This document shows positions 42,932 to 52,974 of a stretch of 64,000 bases of DNA, piece by piece. The notes beneath the pieces were generated by a model. It saw only the letters and a list, made by a program, of their open reading frames with translations, did no database searches and was not told the DNA's origin. The stretch covers positions 40,341,192 through 40,405,191 of the forward strand of contig NC_068566.1 in the NCBI RefSeq assembly GCF_025698545.1. The letters are read 5' to 3'. Both the position numbers and the translations under genes were made by a program. The stretch comes from Gossypium raimondii (taxonomy: Eukaryota; Streptophyta; Magnoliopsida; Malvales; Malvaceae). How positions within the stretch are numbered: position 1 is the stretch's first letter; every line of letters begins with the position of its first letter.

Positions 42932-44567
42932 TCAACTTGCCAAGAAGTCAGCTATTGCGCTTCCTTTTATCGACTTTTGGCTCACATATACAATGTCATA
43001 CTCAGTCAATAGGATCTGCCATCGGGCCATTCTCCCTGAGAGTGCAGGTGACTCCATCATGTACTTTATTTGGTCTAGTTTTGAAATTAACCATGTCGTG
43101 TGATACAGCATGTATTGCCTGAGCCTTCGAACCGTCCAAATCAATGCACAACAAAACTTCTCAATTGAAGGGTACTTTACCTCATATTCTGTGAACTTCT
43201 TGCTGAGGTAGTAAATTGCCTTTTCTCTTTTCCCCGACTCATCATGTTGTCCCAGTACGCAACCCATTGAGTTCTCAAACACGGTCAGGTACAATATTAA
43301 GGGTTTTTCAGGGGTCGGCGGTACTAGCACAGGAGGATTAGATAGATACTGTTTTATCTTGTCGAAGGCCACTTGGCACTCCTTGTTCCATTCTCCCGGA
43401 TTACGTTTTCGAAGGAGTCGAAAAATTGGATCACATTGATTCGTAAGTTGAGCAATGAATCGAGCAATGTAATTCAACCTTCCTAAAAATCCTTTGACTT
43501 CTTTCTGTGTGCGCGGGGGAGGCAGTTCTTGTATAGCTTTTATCTTGTCTGGATCAACCTCGATACCTCTCTCACTGACAATGAAACCTAGCAGCTTTCC
43601 CGAGGTAGCCCCAAACGTACACTTGGCCGGGTTAAGCTTCAACTGGAACTTTCTTACCCTTTTGAACAACTTCTTGAGATTTTCAACATGCTCTTTTTCT
43701 TCCCGAGATTTGGCAATCATATCATCGACATAAACTTCTATTTCTTTGTGCATCTTATCATGGAATAACGTCACCATGGCTCTCTGATATGTTACCCCAG
43801 CATTCTTTAATCCGAACGGCATTACCTTGTAGCAGAAGGTTCCCCACATTGTTATGAATGTAGTTTTCTCCATGTCTTCGGGAGCCATCTTTATCTGATT
43901 ATATCCTGAGAAACCATCCACGAAAGAAAACAGAGAATGCTTTGCCGTATTATCCACCAAAGTGTCGATGTGTGGTAAAGGAAAGTTATCCTTAGGGCTT
44001 GCTTGATTCAGATCACGATAATCCACGCACATTCGCACCTTGCCATCTTTCTTCGGCACTGGGACTATATTAGCTACCCATTCTGGATACTTTGAGACTT
44101 GTAGGAAGCCAGCGTCGAATTGTTTCTTGACTTCTTCTTTTATCTTTAACAGCATTTCGGGTCTCATCCTTCTTAATTTCTGCTGAACGGGCTTGTATTC
44201 TGGTTTCAGTGGGAGCTTGTGGACCACAATATCCGTGTTCAATCCTGGCATATCCTAATAAGACCAGGCAAACACATCCTTGTATTCATGGAGCAAGGCG
44301 ATCAAATCTTGCCTTGTGTTTTCTGAAATGGAAGTCCCAATCTTCACTTCTTGTTTCTCTTCTTTACTCCCCAAGTTCACTACCTCAACAGATTCTTGAT
44401 GGGGTAGGATTTGTTTCTCTTCTTGTTCCACCATTCTTAGTAAGTCAGGAGACGAGACACAATCTTCAACATTTTCGTCAGCTTCGAATTCTCCTAAACA
44501 AACAACCTTCTCAAAATTGATTTCAGGATTCATAACGGGATTATTCATGCCATTGATATCTGAACAC
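42932..44567 (-). pseudogene. pol: Reverse transcriptase and RNase H of element B
   Basis: Second pol exon, starting at the splice acceptor (44567). After a linker (EINFEKVVCLGEF) come the RT motifs: KKDGKVRMCVDYRDLNQA, FSFVDGFSGYNQIKM, the catalytic VYVDDMIAKS, then LGFIVSERGIEVDPDKI, and the Ty3-type RNase H with LYLTVFENSMGCVLGQ and KYPSIEKFCCALIW. The active site is intact. One TAG (44255-44257; Gln in element C) lies just before the RT, and a TGA ends the frame at 42932-42934. Otherwise a single frame. Confidence 0.9.
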
Positions 44568-46094
44568 CTGAAAGGTGAATGGAAAAAGGCTATAGAAGAG
44601 TATTGAGGTATTGTAATCAACACACAATGATATGAGATGATATGAGACATATGCCAGAAGAGGATATGAACAGAAGGAGTTAGGGGTGAGCAAAACTCGA
44701 ATCGATTCGAAAAAATCGAAAAAAATTCGAATTTTGAGTTAAACGAATCGAATTATTCGAGTTAATCGAGTTATTCGAATCAACTCGAATTTTTTTTTCA
44801 AATTTCGAGTTCGAATCGAGTTGAGTTTTCGAATTCGAATAACTCGAATAATTCGAATAATTCGAATATCAAACTTTAATATTTTACATTTTTACCCCAA
44901 ACTCCCAAACCTTTTTACTTTTCCCTCAAAACTTTTACTCCTTCCCACTTTCTCCCCAAAACTTTTACTCCCCTCCCCTCCCAACCCCCCAATCTACCCA
45001 AAATCCATTTCCCACCAAAATTTTACTCTCCCATTTATTTTTTCTCAAAATTTTACTCCCCAAAACCCTCAAAACCTTTTATTTTTCCCCAAAATTTTTA
45101 CTCCCTCCCACTTTTCCCCTAAAACTTTTATTCCCTTCCCATCTCACCTCCCATCTATCCCAAACCCTCCCCCCTCCAAATTTTTTTTAAATATTTTCCC
45201 TCCAAAATTTTAGTCCTCCTATTTACTTTCCCTCAAACTTTTATTCCCCAAAACTTTTTATTTTTCCCCAAAACTTTTACTTCTCACCCTTTACTCTCAA
45301 ATAAAAAATCAAAATTATCCAAAAAAAAATCACTAAACATAAATAGTAATAATTTTATTTATATCTACTATTTATATTATTAAATTAATTTTCACATTTT
45401 ATATTATTTATATTATTGAATTGTTTAGTCATATTGAATATTTATATTAAAATTGAATTATTAATTATGCCATAAAATATTCATGTTAAAATTTTATATT
45501 GGTATCAATTTCACATTTTATTTTTAAAATAACTTTTATTAAAAATCATATTTTTACATTTAATATATTTTTAATTCTAAAATACATAGTGACAAGAATC
45601 AAGATAATTGAAACAATTAAGCAAGCAAAGAAGCTAACCAATATATAAAAATTAATAAATAAATTATGAAGTGATGAAAGTTAATAAAAAATTTGATTAA
45701 GGTGGACAAGTTTTATTACGATGGGTGACAATGGTTACAAGGACCCAAAATTATTTTTTAAAATTTAACTCGAACAAATATATTCGATTCGATTTGATTC
45801 GAATTCCATCTCACTCGATTCGATTCGAGAAAACTTCAAATAAAGTTAGGATGATAAAATAAGATTCGAAAACTCGATTAACTCGAAAATTTTCAATTCA
45901 ATTCGATTCGATTCGATCGAATGCTCACCCCTAGAAGGAGTAGTCGCAAAGTTAATGAAAAGAATATGACAATATAAAACAAAATGCATCTTCATTAATG
46001 TTCATTGAAATGATAAAGAGCAAACATAAGCTCTTACAAAAGGAACCCTACTGTTTAAGGACACACAAAATGAAGGGTTAACATTGAGCATTAC
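44568..46094 (-). other. Intron between G-patch and RT exons of element B
   Basis: Donor AGA|GTAATG at 46094 and acceptor CCTTTCAG| ending at 44568, with a pyrimidine-containing tract. Splicing joins GA to GTGTTCAG and keeps the frame past the TAA at 46091-46093, giving E-CSDINGMNN. The same boundaries occur in C (61162-61427, 266 nt). Here it is 1527 nt only because a hAT MITE inserted. An intron between protease and RT regions is a known Ogre trait. Confidence 0.75.
44681..45933. mobile_element. Non-autonomous hAT element in the intron of B
   Basis: Terminal inverted repeats TAGGGGTGAGCA and TGCTCACCCCTA with subterminal TCGAATTCGA-rich DNA, flanked by the exact 8-bp duplication GAAGGAGT (44673-44680 and 45934-45941), the hAT length. 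1253 bp. The interior has a C-rich/A-rich low-complexity zone (44880-45290) and no transposase. Decayed relative at 16420-17103. Confidence 0.9.
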
Positions 46095-46624
46095 TCTGAA
46101 GGGGACTTAAAAACTACAAGGAGGTCCTCAGCAGTCCAGTTGTTCAAAACATATCCTGGAGGAAAAGGGCGTATCATTGAAGCATTCTTAATTTCATCAC
46201 TCTCATTGTCAATAGCTTTTAGGCTGATATTCTGAAGACCCTTTTCAATCAATAATGTGACTTGCGGATTGTCCCGCCCTGGGTACATCACTCCTGCTGA
46301 TGTAAATGTTCTTGACATAGGAGGATACGCCAACGGCTCCCATTCTAAATCCTGGCCTGAAGCTCTTGCGATTCTTCTTTCTCGATCTTTCTGCAATTGT
46401 TTCCTTCTTTGATGTATATCTGGCTTGAACCTCAAACCATATCGACCCTTGTGGTGCGTTGGTTTCAAAGCTCTAACCATCCCTTGTTGATATTTTCCCA
46501 AACCTTTCCTCGCTCGAGCTCCTTTTCCCACAGTCAGCTTAATTCCCATTTTGGTATTCCTTGACAGTTTGGGAATGGGGATCTTATTCCCTTCAGCAAC
46601 AAATGCCGCATTAATAAATTCCAA
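46091..46624 (-). pseudogene. G-patch region of element B
   Basis: The open segment encodes a basic protein part with a G-patch-like stretch (GIKLTVGKGARARKGLGKYQ, then GRYGLRFKP) and a linker to the conserved NNWTAEDLLVVF tail, where the exon ends. G-patches bind RNA or RNA helicases and occur next to protease in several retroelements. It is in frame with the protease upstream, with a TAA (46703-46705) between. The nominal stop at 46091-46093 is inside the predicted intron. Confidence 0.75.
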
Positions 46625-46702
46625 CGAGCGAAAAGAACATTCTACAGCATCTTCGCTTACTTCGATGTAGGGTGTATCAGCAGAGATCGATGCAACGATG
46701 TC

Positions 46703-47533
46703 TTATTCACCATCGACAATAATCAAGCGGCTATCCATGATGAACTTTACTTTTTGATGGAGAGACGATGGAACCGCCCCAGCAGAATGGATCCAAGGTC
46801 TTCCTAAGAGGCAATTGTATGAAGGCGTGATGTCCATGACCTGGAACTCGATATCATATACACATGGCCCCACTTTTAAAGGAATTTCGATCTTTCCCAT
46901 GACTTCTCGCCGTGTCCCATCAAATGCCCTTACTACAGAATGACAAGGCCTCAGATAGGACATATCAACCGGCATCCTAGAAAGCGTGGCCAAAGGCATA
47001 ACATTGAGTACCGATCCATTGTCGATAAGCACATTTGGTAATATGTAACCTTTGCAATTGGACGTGATGTGCAATGCTTTTACGGAGCCCCTACCATTTG
47101 GCGGTATTTAGTCATCACTAAAAGAGATAAAATTATCTGCATTCAGATTATTTGCCCACCTATCAAGCTTTTCCACAGATACATTGTTCGCCACATAAGC
47201 TTGATTTAACACTTTTAGCAAGGCGTTTCGATGTGGCTCCGAGTTCAATAATAGAGATAGTACTAAGATTCGGGCCGGCTGCTTGTTTAATTGTTCTACA
47301 ACGCTATATTCATTGTGCTTAATAAACTTTAAGAACTCATGTGCTTCCTCCTCATTCACAGCCTTTTTAACTTCTTGCTCAAGTTGTGTTTCAACATCAT
47401 CCTCAACCTCATACATTGGTGCTTTTCCTTTTTGGCTCGGGCCAGCAACCTTCTTCTTTGGTTCAACTGTCACGGGAGAATAACACCTTCCGCTGCGAGT
47501 GAAATGTCCTAATTCACTAACATCTTCATTCAT
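46703..47533 (-). pseudogene. Protease region of element B
   Basis: The retropepsin-like part is at 46703-47074: ILPNVLIDNGSVLNVMPLAT holds the D-x-G active-site equivalent (DNGS), and YNCLLGRPWIHSAGAVP is the conserved C-terminal motif. Upstream (47108-47533) is the linker domain with HFTRSGRCYSP and FLKFIKHNEYSVVEQLNKQP, ending FISFSDD. A TAA at 47108-47110 separates the two in one frame. The protease would cleave the Gag-Pol polyprotein. Confidence 0.85.
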
Positions 47534-49694
47534 AAATTTTGATTTTCCCCTTCAGGCACAATGATATTGACATCATACTTCCACAGTACTGCTTTGTTAT
47601 CCTTGTAAGAGAAAGGAGCAGGTACTTCGATTATCAAACTTGGTTTCACTTCTCGACTAACCTCTTCCTTCTTCGCCTCGTAATAAATCACCAAAGGTCT
47701 ATTGACGCTATAAGGGGAAGCCATCGATTGATTATCAGAGGCACATATTTCTCCTTCTTCGGCCCCATCCACTCTATCAAAGACCTTGACCTCTTTGTTG
47801 TCCATCATGTCCTGAAGTAATTTTCTAAATTCCCTGCAAGATTGGATGTCATGCCCTTGGACGCCATGAAAATCACAGAAACTCTGGTCTTTTGTACTTT
47901 GTTCTTTGAGAATCTTACTAGACAGACAGAGCAAGCCATTTTCGATCATTATCTCCCATACCTTCTGCAAAGGTGTCTTTATTTCGGTAACATAACCTTT
48001 GGCTCACCAATTGTCTTCATTTGTCACCGCATTTACATTGCCACTAGTATGGTTAGGAAGAGGATTCCCCGTCACATTGCTAACACCATCGAATAGCAGA
48101 ACACCAGCATCGATGAGACCTTGAACCCTCCTTTTAAAGGCAAGGCAGTTTTCTGTAGAATGCCCCTGATTTCTAGCGTGATACATGCAATTAGCGTTAG
48201 GATCATACCACTTCAGAAATGGAGGCTTTAGGGGTGCCATGTAATGTGGGGAAATTAATTGTTTTTCCAACAGCTTCGGGTATAACTCTCCATATGATAC
48301 AGGAATTGGAGTAAACTAAGGTCTTTCAGGATTGGGTCTTGCTGGTCTTTGTTCATTTTTGGGTTGGCTTTGTGCAGGCATGGTGTTTGGCGGGAACACG
48401 GTGAATGGCCTTTGGTTATTCATAGCATAAACAGGGTAAGAAGGAGGTGCTTGGTAGTAAGGACCCTGAGGAGGAAAGTAGAAGTTGAAGGTGGGCGGTA
48501 ATGAGGTCGTGATTGGGCGAAGTACGAAATGGGAGCACAGTGGCTCTCGGTTCCAACCATATGGGCCTCTGCCTCCTTTTTCTTTACAGGTACCGCCCTC
48601 TTCGAACTCTCGGGGCCTTCTATTCTCCCACTCTTGACGGCGTTTTCGATAAGTTCCCCGGATATTACAATATCCGCAAAGTCCTTTGTGGCGCTTCCTA
48701 CCAATTTATCGTAAAATGGCGCTTTGAGAGCATTAATGAAGAGGACCGTTATCTCCGTCTTAGTTAACGGAGGCTCTACCTAAGCCGAGATATCCCTCCA
48801 TCTTTGTGCATATTACCGAAAAGTCTCTGTCGGCTTCTTTTCCATCATTTGTAATGTTAGTCGATCAGGCACCATATCCGATACATGCCTATATTACTCA
48901 CAGAATGCTGAAGCCAAATCCTTCCATGATCGGATTCTCTCTCTACTGAGTTAATTATACCATCGAAGGGCTGAGCCAACCAAACTATCTTGAAAGCAAT
49001 GCACCAATAATTTATCATCGTTTACATAACCAGTCATCTTTCGGCAAAACATGATCAGATGTGCCTTTGGACATCTTGTTCCGTCATACTTCTCAAAATC
49101 AGGTGCCTTAAATTTTGGGGGTAGGACCAAATCAGGTACCAAACTGAGCTCTTTGGCACTCAAAGCAGAGAAAACTTCAGCGCCTTCTACTGCCTTGATC
49201 CTCTCTTCCAGGATCCTATACTTATCTTGAGCGTTATTGCCATCAATTCTCAGCCTTGCTACTTCTACAGGATCATCTAGGTCTAGAACAATTGGATCTG
49301 AAGGATTAGCCCCAGGGTTCGATACAAACATTCCTTGTCCTAAATGAGCAGATGGAGCAGGATGTTGTTCTAGGCCTGTAGGTTCCCTTTGGGGGTATCC
49401 TCTTCGCATTGCGTGGACATGAGGTGAAGTAAATCCCGGGGGATAAAGCGGGTCTTGATTAGCTCTTGACTGAGGCGGCTCTACGACATCAGGGCTCTGC
49501 ATAGGTCCCTTTCCTTTGACCAAGGCCGTCATCATTTCTATCATTTTGGCCATTTGATCCCTTTGCTCTAGCGATTCCTCTCGAGATCTCACCATCAAAT
49601 CTCTTGCCTCTTGCTGCGACTTGGCCAGTTGTTCCTGCAACTCTCTTTGGGTTCTTTCCATCTTTTCCATCCTTTCATTGAGTTCTGCATCCAT
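47530..49694 (-). pseudogene. gag: Gag ORF of element B, broken
   Basis: Begins at the ATG at 49694 with a Glu/Arg/Gln-rich coiled coil (MDAELNERMEKMERTQRELQ), then the gag domain: PPKFKAPDFEKYDGT, MFCRKMTGYVNDDKLLVHCF and QDSLVGSALRWYN. In-frame stops follow at 48951-48953 and three more before 48704; GELIENAVKSGRI continues the same frame. After a frame change near 48480 the end-of-gag motifs are legible: KWYDPNANCMYHARNQGHST, ENCLAFKRRVQGLIDAG (48004-48270) and FCDFHGVQGHDIQSCREFR (47530-47970), both of zinc-knuckle-like C/H spacing. Structural protein of the virus-like particle. Confidence 0.85.
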
Positions 49695-49955
49695 AGTTCT
49701 AGCTCTTAAGCGCGTCCTATAGGAGTGACGTGATTCCAGACTCGTAGTGTGGTAACTGAAGATTAGATGGTTTTAACCTTAGCGAATGATTAAGGAGATA
49801 TGAGCATGTAATGAATGAATGAATAAATAATTAATGAATGTTAATCATGCGTAAATATGCAAAAATAGGTGTTGATTCCAAAATGGCCCCATACTTGGGC
49901 GTTTCATTTATCAAAAGAGTCCATTACAAAAAGTTTTGCCATATTAGTTTTACAG

Positions 49956-52013
49956 TTACACAAACTTCTTAGCCACATCGCCTTGCTTCTTTATACGTTC
50001 CAGGAACTCCGATATGCTTGATCTTTGGCTTGGAGGGTATTGGCAACTGAGAACTTCCGCTTCATCTGACAAATGTACTACATGCGCAGCCGCCCTACGA
50101 ATTTCATTGATCAAACTGCCGATATGCATATCCTTTTCTTGGAGGGCTCTTTCATAGGCGCGAACATCTCTGTCATGCTGACCATTCTTCTCTTCTAAAG
50201 CTCTCAAGAGGTCATCCAAATGTTGCTGATGAGCTTGCAGTGTACTTTCTAGACTTCAAATTTTTCCTTTTAGCTCTTGATGCTCAAACTGACTAGCCGT
50301 TAGTTCTGCAGTCACAATTTCGTATTCAACGTTCTTCTTCCTCAACTCTATCATAGTACGTGTAGCTTTTTCTTCTTCTTTCTTTGCCTTGGCTTTCCAG
50401 AATTCCATCCCACCTTTGATATTGCTTAATTCCTCCTTCCATTCTGCTGATGCTTTGCCCAATCCACTATTTCTTATAGTGCCCCTTAATTTCTTGTTTT
50501 CCAAATGAAGGTCCCTTAAATCCTTTCTCGTAATTTCAACTTCTTTTTGGACTTTTTCAGTTCTGGATTTTTCAATTTCGACATCAATCTTCAGCTGGTA
50601 GTTCTCCTCCTGGAGAGAACTAATATCTCGCAACAGTTTGGCTTTTTCACGTTCAAATTCATGTTTTGCAATTTCTAGCTCGAATGGGATTTTCTCTAAG
50701 AACGGCTTTTGGCAAGCTTCATTAATCGATGGGGTTACTTGACTCTTCACTCGTTGTTGCCTCCATAGGTCATAGTCTACAGTGATAGTATCAGCATAGA
50801 GAGCTAATTCCATTAGGTAGATTTGCCTCCAAGAATTCGCAGTATCTCGAACCTTTTTCATGTAACCCTCACCCATAAAGGCAAACTCCGATTGTGCCAA
50901 TCTATCGGTAATTGGTACAAACTGTCGCGAAGCGAACTATCTTTGAACCAACAATGGAGCATATCCAACTCCTCCCCATAATCCTAGTAAAGGCACCCAG
51001 TCTAGGTTTCCACACTTGTATAATAAGACAGAGGGACGAATCCAAGGTGCTCTCCAAGTTATATCTTCGACACGGAGGTTCTGAAAAACCGAGACCTAAT
51101 GTTGTTCAGTGACATCCTTCGGCCAATCTTTTTCAAGGTGTGCTTCCAACGGGGCGAATGTCTTTGAAAACATGTGGAAAGACGTGCGCTCCACATTCTA
51201 AAAATGGCTAAAGATCCAAACATTCAGTAACTGAGCACATCCGATAAAACGTCCTTCCCCTTTTCTCCTACAAGCATTTAGAGATCTAAAAGTCTCAGCC
51301 AAGATGGTTGGGACCGGGTTGACTCTTTGCCTCAGCTTTTCGAAGAAATCCACAACCGCAACTTTAATATGCCCAAGAACCTTCGGGAAGACGACCAGTC
51401 CGTAAACGGCCAAGGCAAACAAATCCACTCTTTTTAACATATCTGGATGATTCTGAACTAACTCCCGCAGAGAAAACCACGGGACACAACTGATTTCATT
51501 CTTTTTCTTTATTTGTTTTTCAGCCCATGTATCAGTCATCCCCGTCAACTTCATTAGCTTTTTCTTGAACGTCATTGGTTTAGGCTCCTTCACATATATC
51601 TTGTTGAGTTGCACATTATCGATGCGAAGCAAAGCAGCATACTCTTCTATGGTCGGAGTCATATCTTCCTGATTGAAAGTGAAACAATGATAGGCTGGGT
51701 CCCAGAATCGAACCATGGCTTGGATCAACTGCTCGTTCACATCGATTGCTATCAAGTGAGCTATATCCCCATACTTTTCAGTGAAGATGCTTCTAGTATC
51801 TGAGTCACACTGCTTCCAAATCCTAGTCAAGTCTTCGAGATCATTCTGACGAGCATTCAAAGTCACACGCTCGGGAAGATCAGAGGCGTATCCTTCTTTC
51901 AAACTGTCCCCTTTCACTTTTTGAGTTCTCAAAGACCAATCTCGGACTACAACATTTTTCTCAGTTACTCGTGTAATTGACTCCTCCATCAGAAACCCGT
52001 TTTTGGCAACCAA
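49956..52013 (-). pseudogene. ORF1 upstream of gag in element B
   Basis: One 686-codon frame from the ATG at 52013 with four in-frame stops (51198-51200, two between there and 50901, and about 50253). The N-terminal two thirds resemble the plant family I recall as DUF7745 or plant-mobile-domain-like (WSLRTQKVKGDSLKEGYASD, MTPTIEEYAALLRI, VPWFSLRELV, GLVVFPKVLGHI). The C-terminal third is a long charged coiled coil (EIAKHEFEREKAKLLRDISS onward) ending in IKKQGDVAKKFV. Ogre-type elements are known for an ORF1 of unknown function before gag. Three of the stops are explained by TGG, CAG or CGA becoming stop. Confidence 0.8.
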
Positions 52014-52954
52014 TATTTAACCAACACCTTCCTAATGAGATGTCTACGATACATGATGAAAAATAAGATGAAAAACAAATAACCTTGGTTAGAGACCACA
52101 ACAGATATAAACAAAAGAAAAATGAAAAATAAAGACTATGGAAAATTTAACAAATTAAGCTATTCAATCATGCAATTTGGTGGAACAGACCCACATTTTT
52201 TTTGCCCCAACATGCTTTACAAGAAACCTACCCCACATACCATCAGACCATCTATCCGACCCAATTTATTAAACAGACTCAATTCATTTGCAAATAAGAA
52301 ATAAAAGGTAAGAGGCGTTTCTCCCGTGTTTTTATTTTGGTAACTATCAAACGGACAGAGGTTCGGCATGGCTCTAATTGGATGGCTCGTACGGTTCACT
52401 ACATGTGGTTCTGGTTCTAGAAAAGCACTCGAATTGTCCATACTGTCACCTACTAAGGTAAGTACGGAGCCTCGATTATCGCCCGTCATGGGCTTGCGAG
52501 TTCAATTGGAGGGATTACATTTACTTATGCCTATGCGGAGGGACGAGTTAACTCACGAAAGCATAAGTCATATGTAACCCGGAAGTATTTTCACTAGCTT
52601 TGTCGGGAGGGACGAGTTAACTCACGAAGGCGTGGCGTTTACTTCCACTTAAGCAGACGGAGCCGGGTAGAGAGCTCATGTTATGCAAGAATGCAAGTGC
52701 ACGGTGTGTGGGGAGAAACTCACAAACCTTTTTATTTTTATTTTTACTAAAAAAACAAACTAAAACCATAAAACTTAAAGCTGAAAAAAAAACGCGAAAA
52801 TAAAATAGGTTAGAAAAATATTAATTTCAAAACCGGATGCGGTTGCATGATTTTTCAAAACAAAATTCAAGGATCACGATTAAAAATTAAATTGAACAAG
52901 AAGTTTTAAAAATTTTGACAACACGTGTTTAACACCAGACTCGACTCTCAAAAG
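52014..52954 (-). other. 5' leader of element B
   Basis: Non-coding DNA from primer-binding site to ORF1, well conserved with 62040-62997 in C. It holds the duplicated stem-loop at 52523-52646. Confidence 0.6.
52523..52646 (-). other. Duplicated leader stem-loop (element B)
   Basis: Copy 1 is closed by ACTTATGC/GCATAAGT, copy 2 by GGAAGTA/TACTTCC. Both contain GGAGGGACGAGTTAACTCAC with the GAGTTAACTC palindrome and GAAGG/GAAAG after it. Element C has the same pair at 62562-62683. Confidence 0.55.
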
Positions 52955-52972
52955 TCCCCAGTGGAGTCGCCA
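52955..52972 (-). other. Primer-binding site of element B (tRNA-Arg)
   Basis: Minus strand TGGCGACTCCACTGGGGA, two bases inside the 5' LTR; complementary to the 3' end of tRNA-Arg as for A and C. Confidence 0.7.
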
Positions 52973-52974
52973 GC

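Noticed and set aside
41846-43122. Plus-strand frames over pol of element B (and 58743-59848 over C)
   Set aside because: Antisense shadows of the integrase and RNase H frames.
44821-45213. 130-residue Pro/Phe-rich plus-strand frame
   Set aside because: Lies in the low-complexity interior of the hAT MITE; no transposase motifs.
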